64,000 bases of DNA from Larix kaempferi (GCA_027924585.1 BSBM01000877.1:643001-707000), one strand, 5' to 3'. Shown: positions 1-10,887, numbered from the stretch's first letter. Made by a program: numbers and translations. Notes: generated by a model not told the origin, from the sequence alone.

Positions 1-793
1 TGTGCTACTTCTGCTTATCTTTCTAATTTGGCAGCTGCTATTTCACCATTTCTGTCTCATTTTTACTCCTTCCCAGCAGCTGCGGCTCCGCCACTTTTGT
101 CCATTCTGCTAAATCTAGCACCGCGGCTCCATTCCTTCCACTTCATTATAGCTCCTTCCGTACAGCTGCGACTCCGCCATTTTTCGTTTATTTTGCTAGA
201 TTTCGCAGCTGATACTCTGCTAGTTTATCTGCTCTCCAATTAATGATGCCAATAATGATGTGACTAGGCGTCAGTTTTGGCGCTTGCTCCACACGGTCCA
301 ACCATGATCCACCACGAAGGACAATCCGGATGCCTTGAGTAGCTGTCAGCCTCGGTGGCAAGTGCCACGTACTTCGGCACATGTGCATTTACATCCGCTA
401 GGACGACGACCGGCCACAATGATTAATTCATGGCTCAAATTCATAAACGCAAGGTACGGGTCCTATCTTTTACATGATTTGGCAGAAGAATTAATATAGT
501 AATAACGATTATGTTCTGTCATAACCCTCGATCAATGAACCAAATTGAATCACACTATAAAGATTAAGTTAAAGGTCATAATTGTGATTATTTTTCCGTC
601 ACCTTACCTGATTTTGCACCTGTTACTCCTATCTTCCAACCTTGTCGCTTCCATAGAACGTTCATACTATCATAGACTAGCCTGAAAACCTGATTCTTGA
701 ACCCCCAACGACCCTTTGCATGTTCGAAAGCTGCAACTCTCCACTTCTAAAAACCAGAAATTGTTGAGGTCTGAACCTTGAGGAGAGGTTAAA
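1..793. other. Non-coding flank with one imperfect direct repeat
   Basis: No convincing coding region is visible. Two imperfect copies of a ~46-bp unit built on CAGCTGCGGCTCCGCCA lie near 74-119 and 158-210, about 87 bp apart. The short frames across this repeat are not supported by any family resemblance. The rest is AT-rich and ends at the start codon of the next pseudogene. Confidence 0.4.
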
Positions 794-3700
794 ATGGGAA
801 ATCCAGTCAAACACGAACCTATGAATACAGACGCTGTGGGTGCTAATGCAGAGGTTCTCAATATTTTTATAGCAGCAGTTTGGATGGAGTATTTCGAATA
901 GTTGAATGGTTTTCATACCGAAACCGCATTGCGATTCGCCCTCAGCCTGATTGATACTCATGCCGAGGTCAGAGGACTGCGCATGGATGTTACAGAAGAA
1001 ATCATAGCTGAGGTTATTGGTTCTCCCATGGTGGGAAAGAAGTCATTTGGGCGGAAAGTACATAATGCGAATGCAGTGAGGGAATTTCTGTCAGTAGGAG
1101 AACAGGTTATTCCAAAGCTCCATGGTCTGGAACTGGCATCCTTACCACCACCCTGGAATCAAGTTGAAATCTTTGTGAAGAGATATATTTCTTGTGGAGG
1201 TAGGTACCAAGTTGTTTCATTCTCTGAACTTCCCTTACTGTCTCATTTATGACATGGTATCTTAGTAAATATACCATTCTATCTGTTTAAAGCCCTACAA
1301 ACCATGGCTGGCTATGCAAGAACTTCCCAGCACCCAGTTTCCTCCCTCACTAATCATGGTTTAATCAAATTATTGGTCCTAAGAGCCATTGCAAGTTGTC
1401 ATTTAACTTGGGAGCAATTTTTGGCTGAGGACGCACCAATCAGACAACCTATATTAGAAGAGGGAGGTGCTGGTGAGGGTAGTGAGGACCGGAGTTCCTC
1501 AAACCTAGTTGGGGGGGAGGTTGGAGTAACAGAAAGTCAAGACAATAATGAAGGGGAAGTAAGTAAAGAAGACACTGGAGTAGTAGAAAACCCTATAATT
1601 GAATGAAGTATGATGGAAACCCTAAAGCAGGAGGTAGAAAAATTGGAATCTGTAATTGCAGAGTCAAGTACTCAATTGAAAGAAGCTGAAACTGGAGTAG
1701 CTGTTGAAGCTGCGACAGTTGAAGCTGCAATTGCAGAAGTAGCGATTCATAAGGAAGGATATCGGCCAGAAACAGTAGCAGAAGGGATTGTGGAAGTCTT
1801 GGAAGTGGATTCCTCTTCAGAAATAAGGGGCACCATTATTGAAGAAGAAGAAACTAGGGTGAACACCCCTGTGTCAAAGAAACGAAGAATAGAATCAAGG
1901 AACAGGGGTCATATACCCATGGAAGCAAAGAGGAAGAAGAGTCAAACTGTCAAAGCATTAGTAGCAGCAGGTGGTGAGGAACACCCAGTGTGATTGTTGA
2001 GGAAAAGAAAAACTCGATCAGCAGTAGCAGCTGTGACAGTGGCAACAACAGGAGTAACTATAATGGTAGCAGAAGTAACTATAATGGTAGCAGAATTAAC
2101 AGGGATAGTAGCAGAAGTTGATATAGTGGATGCTATTGGGGGTAACAGTGGAACACCACTATCATAGATGACAGGAGCAGTTAAAGGGAATAGGGGGTCA
2201 CCTACGTTAGAAGAAGCACATACAGTAAGGGTAGATATAGAGATTCCTATTTTGAACCCCAAATTGCCTACTGCTATACAGGAACCCTCTAGGGAAGAAC
2301 CCCAAATTGAAAACCTCTTGTTTGAAAATGAATTATTAAAGGAGGAAGTGCAGACATTAAGAAAAGAATTGGAAAAATGGAAGGGAGCAACTGGGAGACA
2401 AGCAGAGAAAAATTTGGATACATTAGCAAACGCTGCAAATTTGCTGGAAAACCCATCTGTTGCATTTGAAAATAAGAAGTATGGGGAGACTATTTGCCCA
2501 GAATGTGGAGATATATTTGCTTCAGCAGGACACAGAGTTGTTGTGTTGGGACTTGCATCCTAGAGTCATGTACAGATAAAGGAGGTGGAAGAAGGAATTC
2601 CATGGATCGAATTGATAGAGGAGAATGAGCCAAAAATGGAAGAAATCCCTGATTTGAATTTAGAGGATGAAATGGTACAGTCCCAACCAATAGGGGATAT
2701 TGAGCTCCTTCAGGACCAGTCTTACCAGTCAGAAAGATCTGATAAAAATCAGAAACAATCTCAGCAGTTTAAAGAGATGGAGGAATAGGGGACTGTTACA
2801 CAAGAACCATTACCCTTGAGAATGTTTAAATATGCAACTCAGATAGCAACATTTGATGTGGAGAATCAGGAGGGAAACACTGTTACACAAGAACCAGTGT
2901 TTCCAAAATTATTTGCTACAGTGGAAACACAAACTGAGATGGCTGAGATTGAAATGAAAGACTTGGGTGCTGTTACACAGGAACCAGCAACCCTAAAAAT
3001 ACTAACTAAGACTGTAGCACTGACTGAGGAAGTTGAGATGGATAGAGATATGAAGAATGCTGTTACACAAGAACCAGCATCCTTAAACCCTATGGCTGAT
3101 ACTGCACCACATGCATAGGCCATTGCAATCCTGATAGAAGATGAAGCTGTCACAGTGCTAAGGCAAGACAAGGAAGTCATTCATCTAGATTCTGATGATG
3201 AAAAGGAGGTAGAAGACAGAAAAATTCAACAACTAGAGAAGAAAATTCTCTGGTTAAACCTTGAACTGGATAAATGGCTCAAATGGATGGAACCATTCAA
3301 AGAAGGTATGATCTCTCTCCAGGAGCATAGGAATGTCATTAAGGGACCAAGAGAAAAATGGGCTGAGGAGCTATTCTTCTAGAAGCTTCGGTGGGAAAAA
3401 CTCCAAGAAAATTTGGAAGGTTTGAAGAAGCTTGAGTCCCTACAACAGGACAAAAAGCAAATGTATAATCTTTCTATAGAGTTGATGAGCTGCAGAGTTC
3501 CATCCCCCTCTTATCCTGTCTTCCTCTATGAGTAGACAACCTTATTTAAATTGAAGGCTCTCAAAGATGGAAGATCATTTGAGTTGGAAACAGCTGATCA
3601 ATTTCTGGAGACTTTTCTGAAGAGTGACTTTGAGGATCAGCATTTGTTATGTGAGCTATATTTGCATGATAGGGCTTGCTATGTTTCTGTTCCATCTGAC

Positions 3701-4318
3701 CCTTTACCTCTTCTTGGGGATGTTCAGCTGAGGGCATTTTCCTCCTTTGTCATTAACCATGTAAGATGGAAGGATGCTTTCCAAACTATCCTCAGGAATG
3801 AGGAGAATTCTACTCTCTGGATTAGGGAGGAACCTCAGAATCCATCAATATTCATGGCATGTCATGCTAAATCCCTCAGGGTTCCTTCAATTGCTCAATA
3901 TTTTGAGGGCCTGCGAGATAAACTCCTTACTACATGCTTCCCAATGATTCTTAATATGCAGCAGGATGCCCTGGAAGGCAGTGAATACAGATGGCTATAC
4001 TCATCCTCATCTCTGAAGGAAATGGATCCATATGGCTTTGAAAATTTCAGGCAAGCCTTCACTAGGGTGCCTAGATATGTGCAATGCATGCAGAGGTGTG
4101 GACCTTGGTCGATTGGTTTAAGATTTAAGTTCCCCCTCATTTGGTGGCCTATAAGCAATTCTTACAGAACCAATTATGCTCTAACATTAGAAGAAGAAGA
4201 GAGTTGGTGGGAGCATTAGGTATACTGCTATGGGTTTGTTCCTCCAGGGGAGGCACCAAAATTTGCTTATAACATCACCAATCTCCACAGATTTCACTCA
4301 GATTCAGATTTAGACTAA
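794..4318 (+). pseudogene. Decayed ~1174-codon gene of unknown function, one frame with 11 stops
   Basis: A single frame runs from the ATG at 794 (first ATG after an upstream in-frame TGA at 779) to a TAA at 4316-4318. It has no frameshift, but 11 in-frame stops, at 899, 1250, 1604, 1991, 2165, 2561, 2786, 3116, 3380, 3533 and 4217: eight TAG and three TGA. The N-terminal ~200 codons are globular and resemble, from memory, proteins common in conifer repeat DNA (motifs GLRMDVTEEIIAEVIG and KRYISCGGRYQVV). The middle (codons ~220-920) is acidic, coiled-coil-like and repetitive, rich in E, K and V. The C-terminal ~260 codons are again globular, with several aromatic residues, and end in SDSDLD. 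There is no protease, RT or integrase motif and no flanking LTR that I can pair with it. It could be an ORF of a lost retroelement or a decayed host gene. Function is unknown; the single-frame reading is well supported. Confidence 0.7.
2790..3148 (+). repeat. Four ~30-codon tandem units within the pseudogene
   Basis: TGTTACACAAGAACCA-type cores recur at 2794, 2881, 2971 and 3061, spaced 87, 90 and 90 bp. All are in the same frame and encode the recurring motif VTQEP. Because spacing is a multiple of three, the array preserves the frame of the surrounding pseudogene. Units differ at many positions, so the array is old. Confidence 0.75.
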
Positions 4319-4974
4319 AGGAGGTTGTTGCATGAGGACATACAATTGGATAGTTGGGAGGAGATGTTGGGTCCAGGAAATGCCCCTTTTTGGCTACCTC
4401 TATTACACCTTTTTGCCCTAATTCCATCCTATTTTCATGAGCTATATCCATGTCTTTCCAAATCAATCTATAACATTGACAGGTCTAATTTGTTATTTCT
4501 TTATTTGTTTTTATGCCTAAGACTGTTAAAGATTATGGATCTTAGTCCTTGGTTTATACTAATTTATGTGACTTTATTTAGCCAAGGTCTAAAAGCGCAG
4601 GTGTATCAGCCCAACAGTGCCAGCTGTGACTCTTCAACGTCAGCTCCTCATACTCTAAGGGACAGTGCATCCTCCACGTGAGATGTAATAGATTTCCACT
4701 GTAATAGATCTCATTGAAGAAGAGCTTAGCTGCAACAGACAGGTGGCATTCCACCTGTCAAGTTTGTTGATCCAATTGCCATCGGGACAGCAACATCCTT
4801 CAGTATTAACAACACTATTCAACACGTTGTATGGGTTAGCTATAACTAAGCAGCATGAAGATCATAAACCTTCATTGCTGCGCTATTTTTATGGATCTAA
4901 AACTGTCTTTCTTTTTGTATAAATCCCAGAAGGCTTTCATATCCTAGGGTTGGAAAATCATTACTGGTGTAAGC
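4319..4974. other. Non-coding stretch between pseudogene and Copia-type element
   Basis: This stretch follows the final TAA of the pseudogene and stops at the LTR that starts at 4975. A 118-codon open frame (4325-4681) shows T-rich hydrophobic translation and no family likeness, so I do not call it a gene. It may be 3' untranslated sequence of the pseudogene. Confidence 0.4.
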
Positions 4975-5674
4975 TGTTAGGATATTCCTATACTCCATCC
5001 TAGTCCCACCGGTATTTTGATCATTTACATTTTCAGTCATGCATGCACTTTTAGGGTTTGCATGCATTCTAGGGTTTGCATGCATCCCAGTCATCAATCC
5101 AGCACCTATCCCTCAGTTAGCCAGCCCCCAGGAGATTCTCACTATTCAATTTTAACCCTCCAGTTTCTTAATGCACCCTTCTTCCTTGATTTTAGGGAGC
5201 AACTCGCCCTTCTTCACCTACCAGTCTAGTTGTCTTCAGTTTACACTCAGTTACACTTAGTTACACTCAGTTACACCTACCAGAGTTAGTTTGACTGATG
5301 GTTGACAGTTAATTGAGCATTGATGACTCCACTGATGATGATGAAGACTTCCAGTTGTGCTCCGATGATCATGAGGACACCTAGTTGTGCTTCGATGACA
5401 CTCTATTGATCTTATGATCACTCTGAGAGGCTAATTCGAATTGCCACCTTGGGCATTCGAATCCTATCTACCATTGTACTATTTATTTGTCCATATTGTG
5501 ATTAATTAATTAGTGTGTGTGAAGTATTATTGCTTCTATCTGAGTTCTACTATACCATATTATTATGTTGCTCATTATACTGCATTGTTCACTCTTCTTC
5601 TATTTTCCTTCTTAATCATAATTAATCTTGTGAGGTACACATCATCTCTTAGATCTGCTGCGAGGATTTTCACA
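4975..5674 (+). repeat. 5' LTR of the gag-only Copia-type element
   Basis: The LTR starts TGTTAGGATATTCC and ends GAGGATTTTCACA directly before the primer-binding site. The same sequence returns at 7231-7954. It contains short internal repeats of GGGTTTGCATGCAT and of CACTCAGTTACA. Confidence 0.88.
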
Positions 5675-5686
5675 TGGTATCAGAGC
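5675..5686 (+). promoter_or_regulatory. Primer-binding site, initiator-Met tRNA type
   Basis: TGGTATCAGAGC follows the LTR end immediately. This is the standard complement of the 3' end of plant initiator methionine tRNA used by Copia and many Gypsy elements. It sets the element on the plus strand. Confidence 0.85.
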
Positions 5687-5838
5687 ATGTTGAGAGTATT
5701 GTTTATCTCCATTCTTGAGAGTTTTTTGCAGGTTATTACCAAGATTTCGAGTGCAGTAGTTGCAACAGTTTCTGCATTTTTGCAGTAGTAGAAGTTGCAG
5801 TTATTCTATATTGTCTTTGCAAGTGTTCTACAACTTCA

Positions 5839-6870
5839 ATGGATTTAGAAGAAACTACTCCTCTTTCTCCATTCAACTATGATGAATGGAAACCAAGAAT
5901 GATAGCATATTTGAAGAGCCATGATCTCTTTGATTGTTATTTTGAAAGAGAGTTCGAATCCTCTGAAGAGAAGATTGATTGGTTGAATAAAGGTGACATG
6001 CACATTGGAAGAATGAAGCTTACTATGCTGGATTACATATTGCTCCCAATCATTATTTATATTGAAACTCCACAAGAGCTATGGGCCCATCTAGATGAAA
6101 TATTCGGCAAACAGAATGAAGGTTTTGGTCCAAACCCCTTCAAAAGCAAACAAAATGATGCATTCGCTCCCCTTGATGGTCTCTCAGATCATGCACCAGT
6201 ATCATCTCATATTGAAGTTGTTGACAAAGAACTTGCATATTCTCCTCTCATGCTCAAACTTTCTTCTCTTTTTGTGCCAGCTCACACTCTAGATATTGCA
6301 GAAGGTCCTAAATCCTCTCTTGTACCAGAGTCTGTTGGTTTGCATCATGATCACATGATTATTTCGGAGGTCAAAACATCTATTGAAGGTAATGCATTCG
6401 CTCCTCTCCAACTATCTCCTCTTTTATACTACTATATGATCATAATTCCATGCTTTCAGAAGGTCATTGAAGAATATGGCAATTGCCATTCGCTTGGGAA
6501 GATTTCTCATGCATCTCATGGTTTTGATCTGACCCCTATTGGTTCAAAGGAGATCTCAAGAAACTGTGGCCATTCGCTTGGGATAATTTCTCATGCATCT
6601 ACTGGTTTTGATCTCACCTCTCATGGTTCAAAGGAGATCTCAAGAAACCATGATTCAAGTCTTGTATCTAATTTGGGTTCTAAGCAATTACTGCTTGGGA
6701 TAATTTCTCATGCATATGATAGTTTTGATCTCACCCTTGCTAGTTCAAAGGAGATCTCAAGAAACTGTTTTGAAAGTCTTAAATCTGATTTTGATTTCAA
6801 GCAAACATGTAATAGTTATTTTTGGCATAATCTCACCCATGGTGGTTCAAAGGAGAAGACAAAAGACTAA
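5839..6870 (+). CDS. Gag-like protein of 343 residues with a repetitive C-terminal half
   Basis: The ORF is intact, starting at the ATG 152 bp after the primer-binding site. Residues ~1-95 resemble the N-terminal Copia Gag domain (UBN2/DUF4219 type), including the pattern FNYDEWKPRMIAYLKSHDLF and PQELWAHLDEIFG. The CCHC zinc knuckle of a normal Gag is missing. From about residue 215 the protein is built of three ~27-residue units around ISHASxGFDL and SKEISRN (DNA units near 6488, 6569 and 6690), plus a degenerate fourth near 6820. A shorter motif, NAFAPL, occurs twice before that. Known Gag proteins package element RNA into particles. Here only the first part of that domain is kept, so a particle-targeting role is inference. 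That the frame is still open argues for selection or youth. Confidence 0.72.
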   Translation: MDLEETTPLSPFNYDEWKPRMIAYLKSHDLFDCYFEREFESSEEKIDWLNKGDMHIGRMKLTMLDYILLPIIIYIETPQELWAHLDEIFGKQNEGFGPNPFKSKQNDAFAPLDGLSDHAPVSSHIEVVDKELAYSPLMLKLSSLFVPAHTLDIAEGPKSSLVPESVGLHHDHMIISEVKTSIEGNAFAPLQLSPLLYYYMIIIPCFQKVIEEYGNCHSLGKISHASHGFDLTPIGSKEISRNCGHSLGIISHASTGFDLTSHGSKEISRNHDSSLVSNLGSKQLLLGIISHAYDSFDLTLASSKEISRNCFESLKSDFDFKQTCNSYFWHNLTHGGSKEKTKD

Positions 6871-7230
6871 ATGCACTTTCACAGATTTGATCCTACCTCA
6901 GCTGATTCGAATCACAGGTTCAAGGATCATTCTCATCCTGTTGGATTTGTTCTCATCACATTCGATCTGAAGAGCAAGTACAAGCACATGCTTTTTGAGC
7001 ATGATCCACTTCTTCCCAAGAAGAAGATATCTCCAGACATATGACCAAGCATCACACCTGCTTGAGTTTGGAGCATTTATTTTTATGTGTGCCTTACAAT
7101 CTATTTTTTGAGGAGGGGGTATGTTTCCCATGAAATTTTCCCACTTCCTTGGTTTATTGATTGTTATTATTCATTGTATTGGGTGACCTTTGGTCTTAGT
7201 TACCAGGGCCCAGGATGGATTAAGGGGGGG

Positions 7231-7954
7231 TGTTAGGATATTCCTATACTCCATCCTAGTCCCACTAGTATTTTGATCATTTACATTTTCAGTCATGCAT
7301 GCACTTTTAGGGTTTGCATGCATTCTAGGGTTTGCATGCATTTTGCATGCATCCCAGTCATCAATCCAGCACCTAGCCCTCAGTTAGCCAGCCCCCAAGA
7401 GCTTCTCACTATTCAGTTTTATCCCTCCAGTTGATTAATGCACCCTTCTTCCTTGATTTTAGGGAGCAACTCGCCCTTCTTCACCTACCAGTCTAGTTGT
7501 CTTCAGTTTACACTCAGTTACACTCAGTTACACTTAGTTACACTCAGTTACACCTACCAGAGTTAGTTTGACTGATGGTTGACAGTTACTTGAGCATTGA
7601 TGACTCCACTGATGATGATGAAGACTTCCAGTTGTGCTCCGATGATCATGAGGACACCTAGTTGTGCTCCGATGACACTCTATTGATCTTATGATCACTC
7701 TGAGAGGCTAATTTGAATTTCCACCTTGGGAATTCGAATCCTCTCTAGTACCATTGTACTATTTATTTGTCCATATTGTGATTAATTAATTAGTCTGTGT
7801 GAAGTATTATTGCTTCTATCTGAGTTCTACTATACCATATTATTCTGTTGCTCATTATACTGTATTGTTCACTCTTCTTCTGTTTTCCTACTTAATCATA
7901 ATTACTCTTGTGAGGTACACATCATCTCTTAGATCTGCTGTGAGGATTTTCACA
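7231..7954 (+). repeat. 3' LTR of the gag-only Copia-type element
   Basis: This is the partner of 4975-5674, beginning TGTTAGGATATTCC right after the polypurine tract and ending TGAGGATTTTCACA. Differences from the left LTR are scattered substitutions, an extra TTTGCATGCA and an extra CACTCAGTTA unit. Confidence 0.88.
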
Positions 7955-8995
7955 GTAACAGAGCATTGAAGCTCATGATCTTCCATTAATAATATGAGAG
8001 CAACATTCTTCACTTTTGAGTTTTAATTAGCTGTGACTCTCGGCATCTATGTTAGAAGGCCAGGGCCCGCCTTCTCACAGAGATAGCCAATTTAAGTAGG
8101 TAGAATAGTTTAATTTCATTCCTGTTGTGTGGTGTGGAATGTTGCAGACATTGTTGATAGCTGTAACAAAGATTAGCTTCCTTGCTGGTAATTTACAATT
8201 GCATCTTGAATAGCTGTAGCAGAGTGGTGTCACAGTCAACTGTGTAGAACAATTCAATTAAATTGCATGTGTGTTTTAATCAGCTGTAACAGCCAAGCTC
8301 GATCCCAATCAATTGGTAGTTATTTATGCTTTTTAGGACTTCCAATAATCATCAATAGAGTTCAAGCTTGTATTTCAATTTTGGTTGTTGTTGTATCTTT
8401 AATTGCATAGATAGATTAGATAGATAATGTTGGAGTTACAGTAGTCACTGGATAGATCATTTTGGTAAAGGTTAATTGCTGTAGTTTGATGATCATAAGG
8501 ATTTAACTTCTTGCAAAAGTAATTTCATTTCATTTCATTATTAGATCATTAACTTTCTGGATTGATTTTGTAAGAAGGATTGTTTCAATTGGGATTTGTA
8601 GATGTGTGAATCAGATTAGTTGCTTAGGGAATGAGTTGGATGAGCATCTAGGTAGGATCATTACTTACATTCATTAATCAACTGCTTAATCTGTTTATGC
8701 ATAGATTATGCTCATTACCTTTGAAATAAAATACCTTCCTGGGTTTGACAATTTATATTGATCATTCTGTGTGTTAGATTTAATTAACTGACATCTAGAG
8801 TGCCCAACACTCTGCAGAAATTCCTATTATGAGAAGAATTGAGAGATAGCACCAGTGATCGAGATGACGAGTACAGAAGCAGTGACGATGATGCTCCATT
8901 ATTTAGTGACAATGATCCAGCTCTAGTATTGAATACTTGTGCCTATATGTATTGATGACCTGTGTCAAGAGAATACCTTCCTAGTTAAGAAGGAT
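7955..8995. other. Unassigned AT-rich DNA ending in a Copia 3'-internal remnant
   Basis: From 7955 to about 8830 I recognise no gene. The motif AGCTGTAAC/AGCTGTGAC recurs near 8030, 8160, 8212 and 8282. From about 8830 the sequence resembles the end of the internal region of the Copia element at 21953-29450: both have a GATGACGA-rich stretch, then ATACCTTCCTAGTTAAGA directly before an LTR. This is therefore probably a fragment of an older relative. Confidence 0.5.
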
Positions 8996-9586
8996 TGTTG
9001 ATGTATTTGTAACTTCGGAAGATATTCACTTGTATATTGTATGTATTACATTTGTACTTTATTGTATCCCCAACAGAGATGTATTATTCCTCCGATTGGA
9101 AGTGTCGTCAATTGTATTTGCAAGTGTAACAAGTTACATTGTAAGTGTCATAACTTATATTTGATGCGTTATTAGACCACCTTGGTGGGGTTGGCCCTGT
9201 ATGAGTCATGTGGATGGGTTATTAGGATTCCTTAGGAAGTCAACCGAGTTAGGGTTAAAGGAAGGTCAAATTAAAGTATAAATAGAGAGTGTGACTCTCT
9301 CATTCTAATTATTCACTCACTTATCCAACTTGCATAGTTGAGAGAGAGGAGTGCACACAAGTGGAGGAGGAGTAGCTGCTGGAGACATCTATATTTTGGG
9401 TTTGATCTTTGTGATCTTTGTATTGGGACTTATTTCTATCTCTAAGGAAGTTGCAGGTTTTTTCACCTTCTTGGTTTTCCCCGGTGAAATGCTTTATGTC
9501 CATTGTCTCTTAGGATTGTTATGTTGTGCTTGTTATTCTCTTAGTGATCCTATATAATATTGAATGAAATTATCGAAAATCTAACA
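8996..9586 (+). repeat. LTR of an older Copia relative (3' LTR remnant)
   Basis: The sequence starts TGTTGATGTATTTGTAACTTCGG and ends AAAATCTAACA. It aligns along its length with the 0.6-kb LTRs at 21953 and 28843, sharing the TCGTCA segment, TTATTAGACCACCTT, the TATAAATAGAGA box and the TTGGTTTTCCCC segment, but with many differences. Preceding sequence matches the 3' internal end of that family, so it is a 3' LTR whose upstream element is lost, not a clean solo LTR. Confidence 0.78.
9277..9285 (+). promoter_or_regulatory. TATA box in the Copia-relative LTR
   Basis: TATAAATAG sits at the same place as the TATA boxes of the intact Copia LTRs (22205 and 29097). It is the likely core promoter of the LTR. 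Confidence 0.6.
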
Positions 9587-9772
9587 AAATATATTTCCTC
9601 CTCGGTGGGTTGGAACCACTCATCAGGACCAACTCAAAACGCATGCCTATGATGATCCTAGCATGCGATCAACTAGGTGAGGAACATACTATTCTCCTTG
9701 AGTGATGTTTCCTCCTTATAGAACTTGAGGAGGCTGACAACTCTCAAGAGGTGTATACTATGAGGAGCAATG
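9587..9772. other. Short unassigned flank of the TIR element
   Basis: This is 186 bp between the Copia-type LTR and the terminal inverted repeat at 9774. Nothing coding is seen in it. Confidence 0.4.
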
Positions 9773-10870
9773 TAGGGTGAAAACGTGAAGTTGGGTAACA
9801 CTTTTGGCTTGTTTTTGACAAATAAAACTGCTAAATTTTATGTTTTTCAACTTCAACCTCTTCAAACCCATATCTTCCATAGGAATTTCAACTTGAAGTA
9901 AACACAAATGTTTTAGAGAATTGAATTAGCTTTCTACTTGTATTTTTTTAATTTTTTTTATGGACATATCATGGGACAAATTTGGTTCTCACCAACGGCA
10001 TATACTTGAAAATTTTAGGTATGCATAATGAGTGACCAGCGTGAGCACTAGTTTTTTTAGAGATGATTATTCATTTTAGGTAAAACAATGTATGATCATA
10101 ATCTACACACACTGCACTTGTGTATGGACTATATTTTGAGGTTTTTCGGACTTGAGAACTATTTTTTATTATTTATCAAAATAACATATGTTTAGAAAAT
10201 GGTGCCTTATCGACACATGTTGGTAAGCTTCAATTTTATTTTTAGTGTGACTCTTATTGAAAAAACTAAAAGTAAAATTTTGAAGAGGATGGGGAAAGGA
10301 AGATCTGTGTGAATATTTCAAATCTTTTGGTGTTGTCTTTGTTATGATATTGAATTTTCATTTCGGGTGATTTTCAGAGTAATAAAATTCTTAAGGGATA
10401 AGGTTTAGAAAAAAATTATTAATAAATAGAAATTGAAATCGAAATGAAACAATTATTATATCATTGGAAACTAGATTCAGAGATGAATCCATTGTTACCA
10501 AGTCCAACAAATAATATTTAAAATTTGCAGGGGTTTGGGCTTGCTGAAGTTGCAGGTTCCAGAAAGATGCCAGATATTTTCGCAGGTTTTGTTGACCATG
10601 AATTCTCGGCCAAAAAAATATCTTCCAAAATCTCGACCGAGAGTTTAGTTCAAACTCTTATCCGAGAGTTTTTTTAAAAATACAGCGCAGTGATTAGTTC
10701 AAACTCTCGGCCTAGAGTTTTATTAAACTCTCGACCGAGAGTTTGAAATCTCACAAACTCTCGGCCTAGAGTTTGAGGTTGACTTTTTTTCGCATGATCA
10801 TCTGCGTGCACTAGTTTTGTTTTCACTCCGTTGTCATAAAAGTGTTTCCCAACTTCACGTTTTCACCCTG
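9773..10870. mobile_element. Non-autonomous DNA transposon with 32-bp terminal inverted repeats
   Basis: The left end at 9774-9805 reads AGGGTGAAAACGTGAAGTTG and onward. The right end at 10838-10869 is its reverse complement with one mismatch in 32. The extra outermost base is T on the left and G on the right, giving hAT-like TAGGG/CAGGG ends. The 8 bp outside (GAGCAATG and GAACGAGG) agree at only five positions, so a target duplication is not proven. There is no transposase ORF in the 1.1 kb. The superfamily (hAT or Mutator) stays open; the paired inverted ends are clear. Confidence 0.75.
10628..10776. repeat. Cluster of near-palindromes (AAACTCTCGGCCTAGAGTTT type)
   Basis: Five variants of a ~20-bp inverted repeat, CTCTCGRCCNAGAG flanked by AAA/TTT, lie within 150 bp near the right end of the TIR element. 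Centres are near 10638, 10663, 10709, 10733 and 10764. Each could fold into a short hairpin, and neighbouring copies could pair with each other. No ORF or known regulatory family explains them. Confidence 0.7.
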
Positions 10871-10879
10871 GAACGAGGG

Positions 10880-10887
10880 TATAAATA
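10880..10887 (+). promoter_or_regulatory. Possible TATA box followed by a CT-rich leader
   Basis: TATAAATA is followed by TCTCTCCCTCTCC, a typical plant promoter/leader layout. No gene is recognised downstream, so this could belong to a decayed LTR. A second similar site, TATAAATGG, is at 13016. Confidence 0.3.

Larger units (their letters stand above)
4975..7954 (+). mobile_element. Non-autonomous Copia-type LTR element (gag-like ORF only)
   Basis: This is a complete 2.98-kb element. It has two ~0.7-kb LTRs in direct orientation, a tRNA-iMet-type primer-binding site, one ORF of 343 codons and a polypurine tract (TTAAGGGGGGG, 7220-7230). Protease, integrase, RT and RNase H are all absent and there is no room for them. 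The element must rely on enzymes from other elements for replication. No perfect 5-bp target duplication is visible: the flanks read GTAAGC before and GTAACA after. The two LTRs differ at only a few percent of positions plus a short duplication of TTTGCATGCA in the right copy, so insertion is moderately recent. Confidence 0.85.

Noticed and set aside
4325-4681. 118-codon ORF after the unknown pseudogene
   Set aside because: Another frame than the pseudogene, T-rich hydrophobic translation and no likeness to known proteins.
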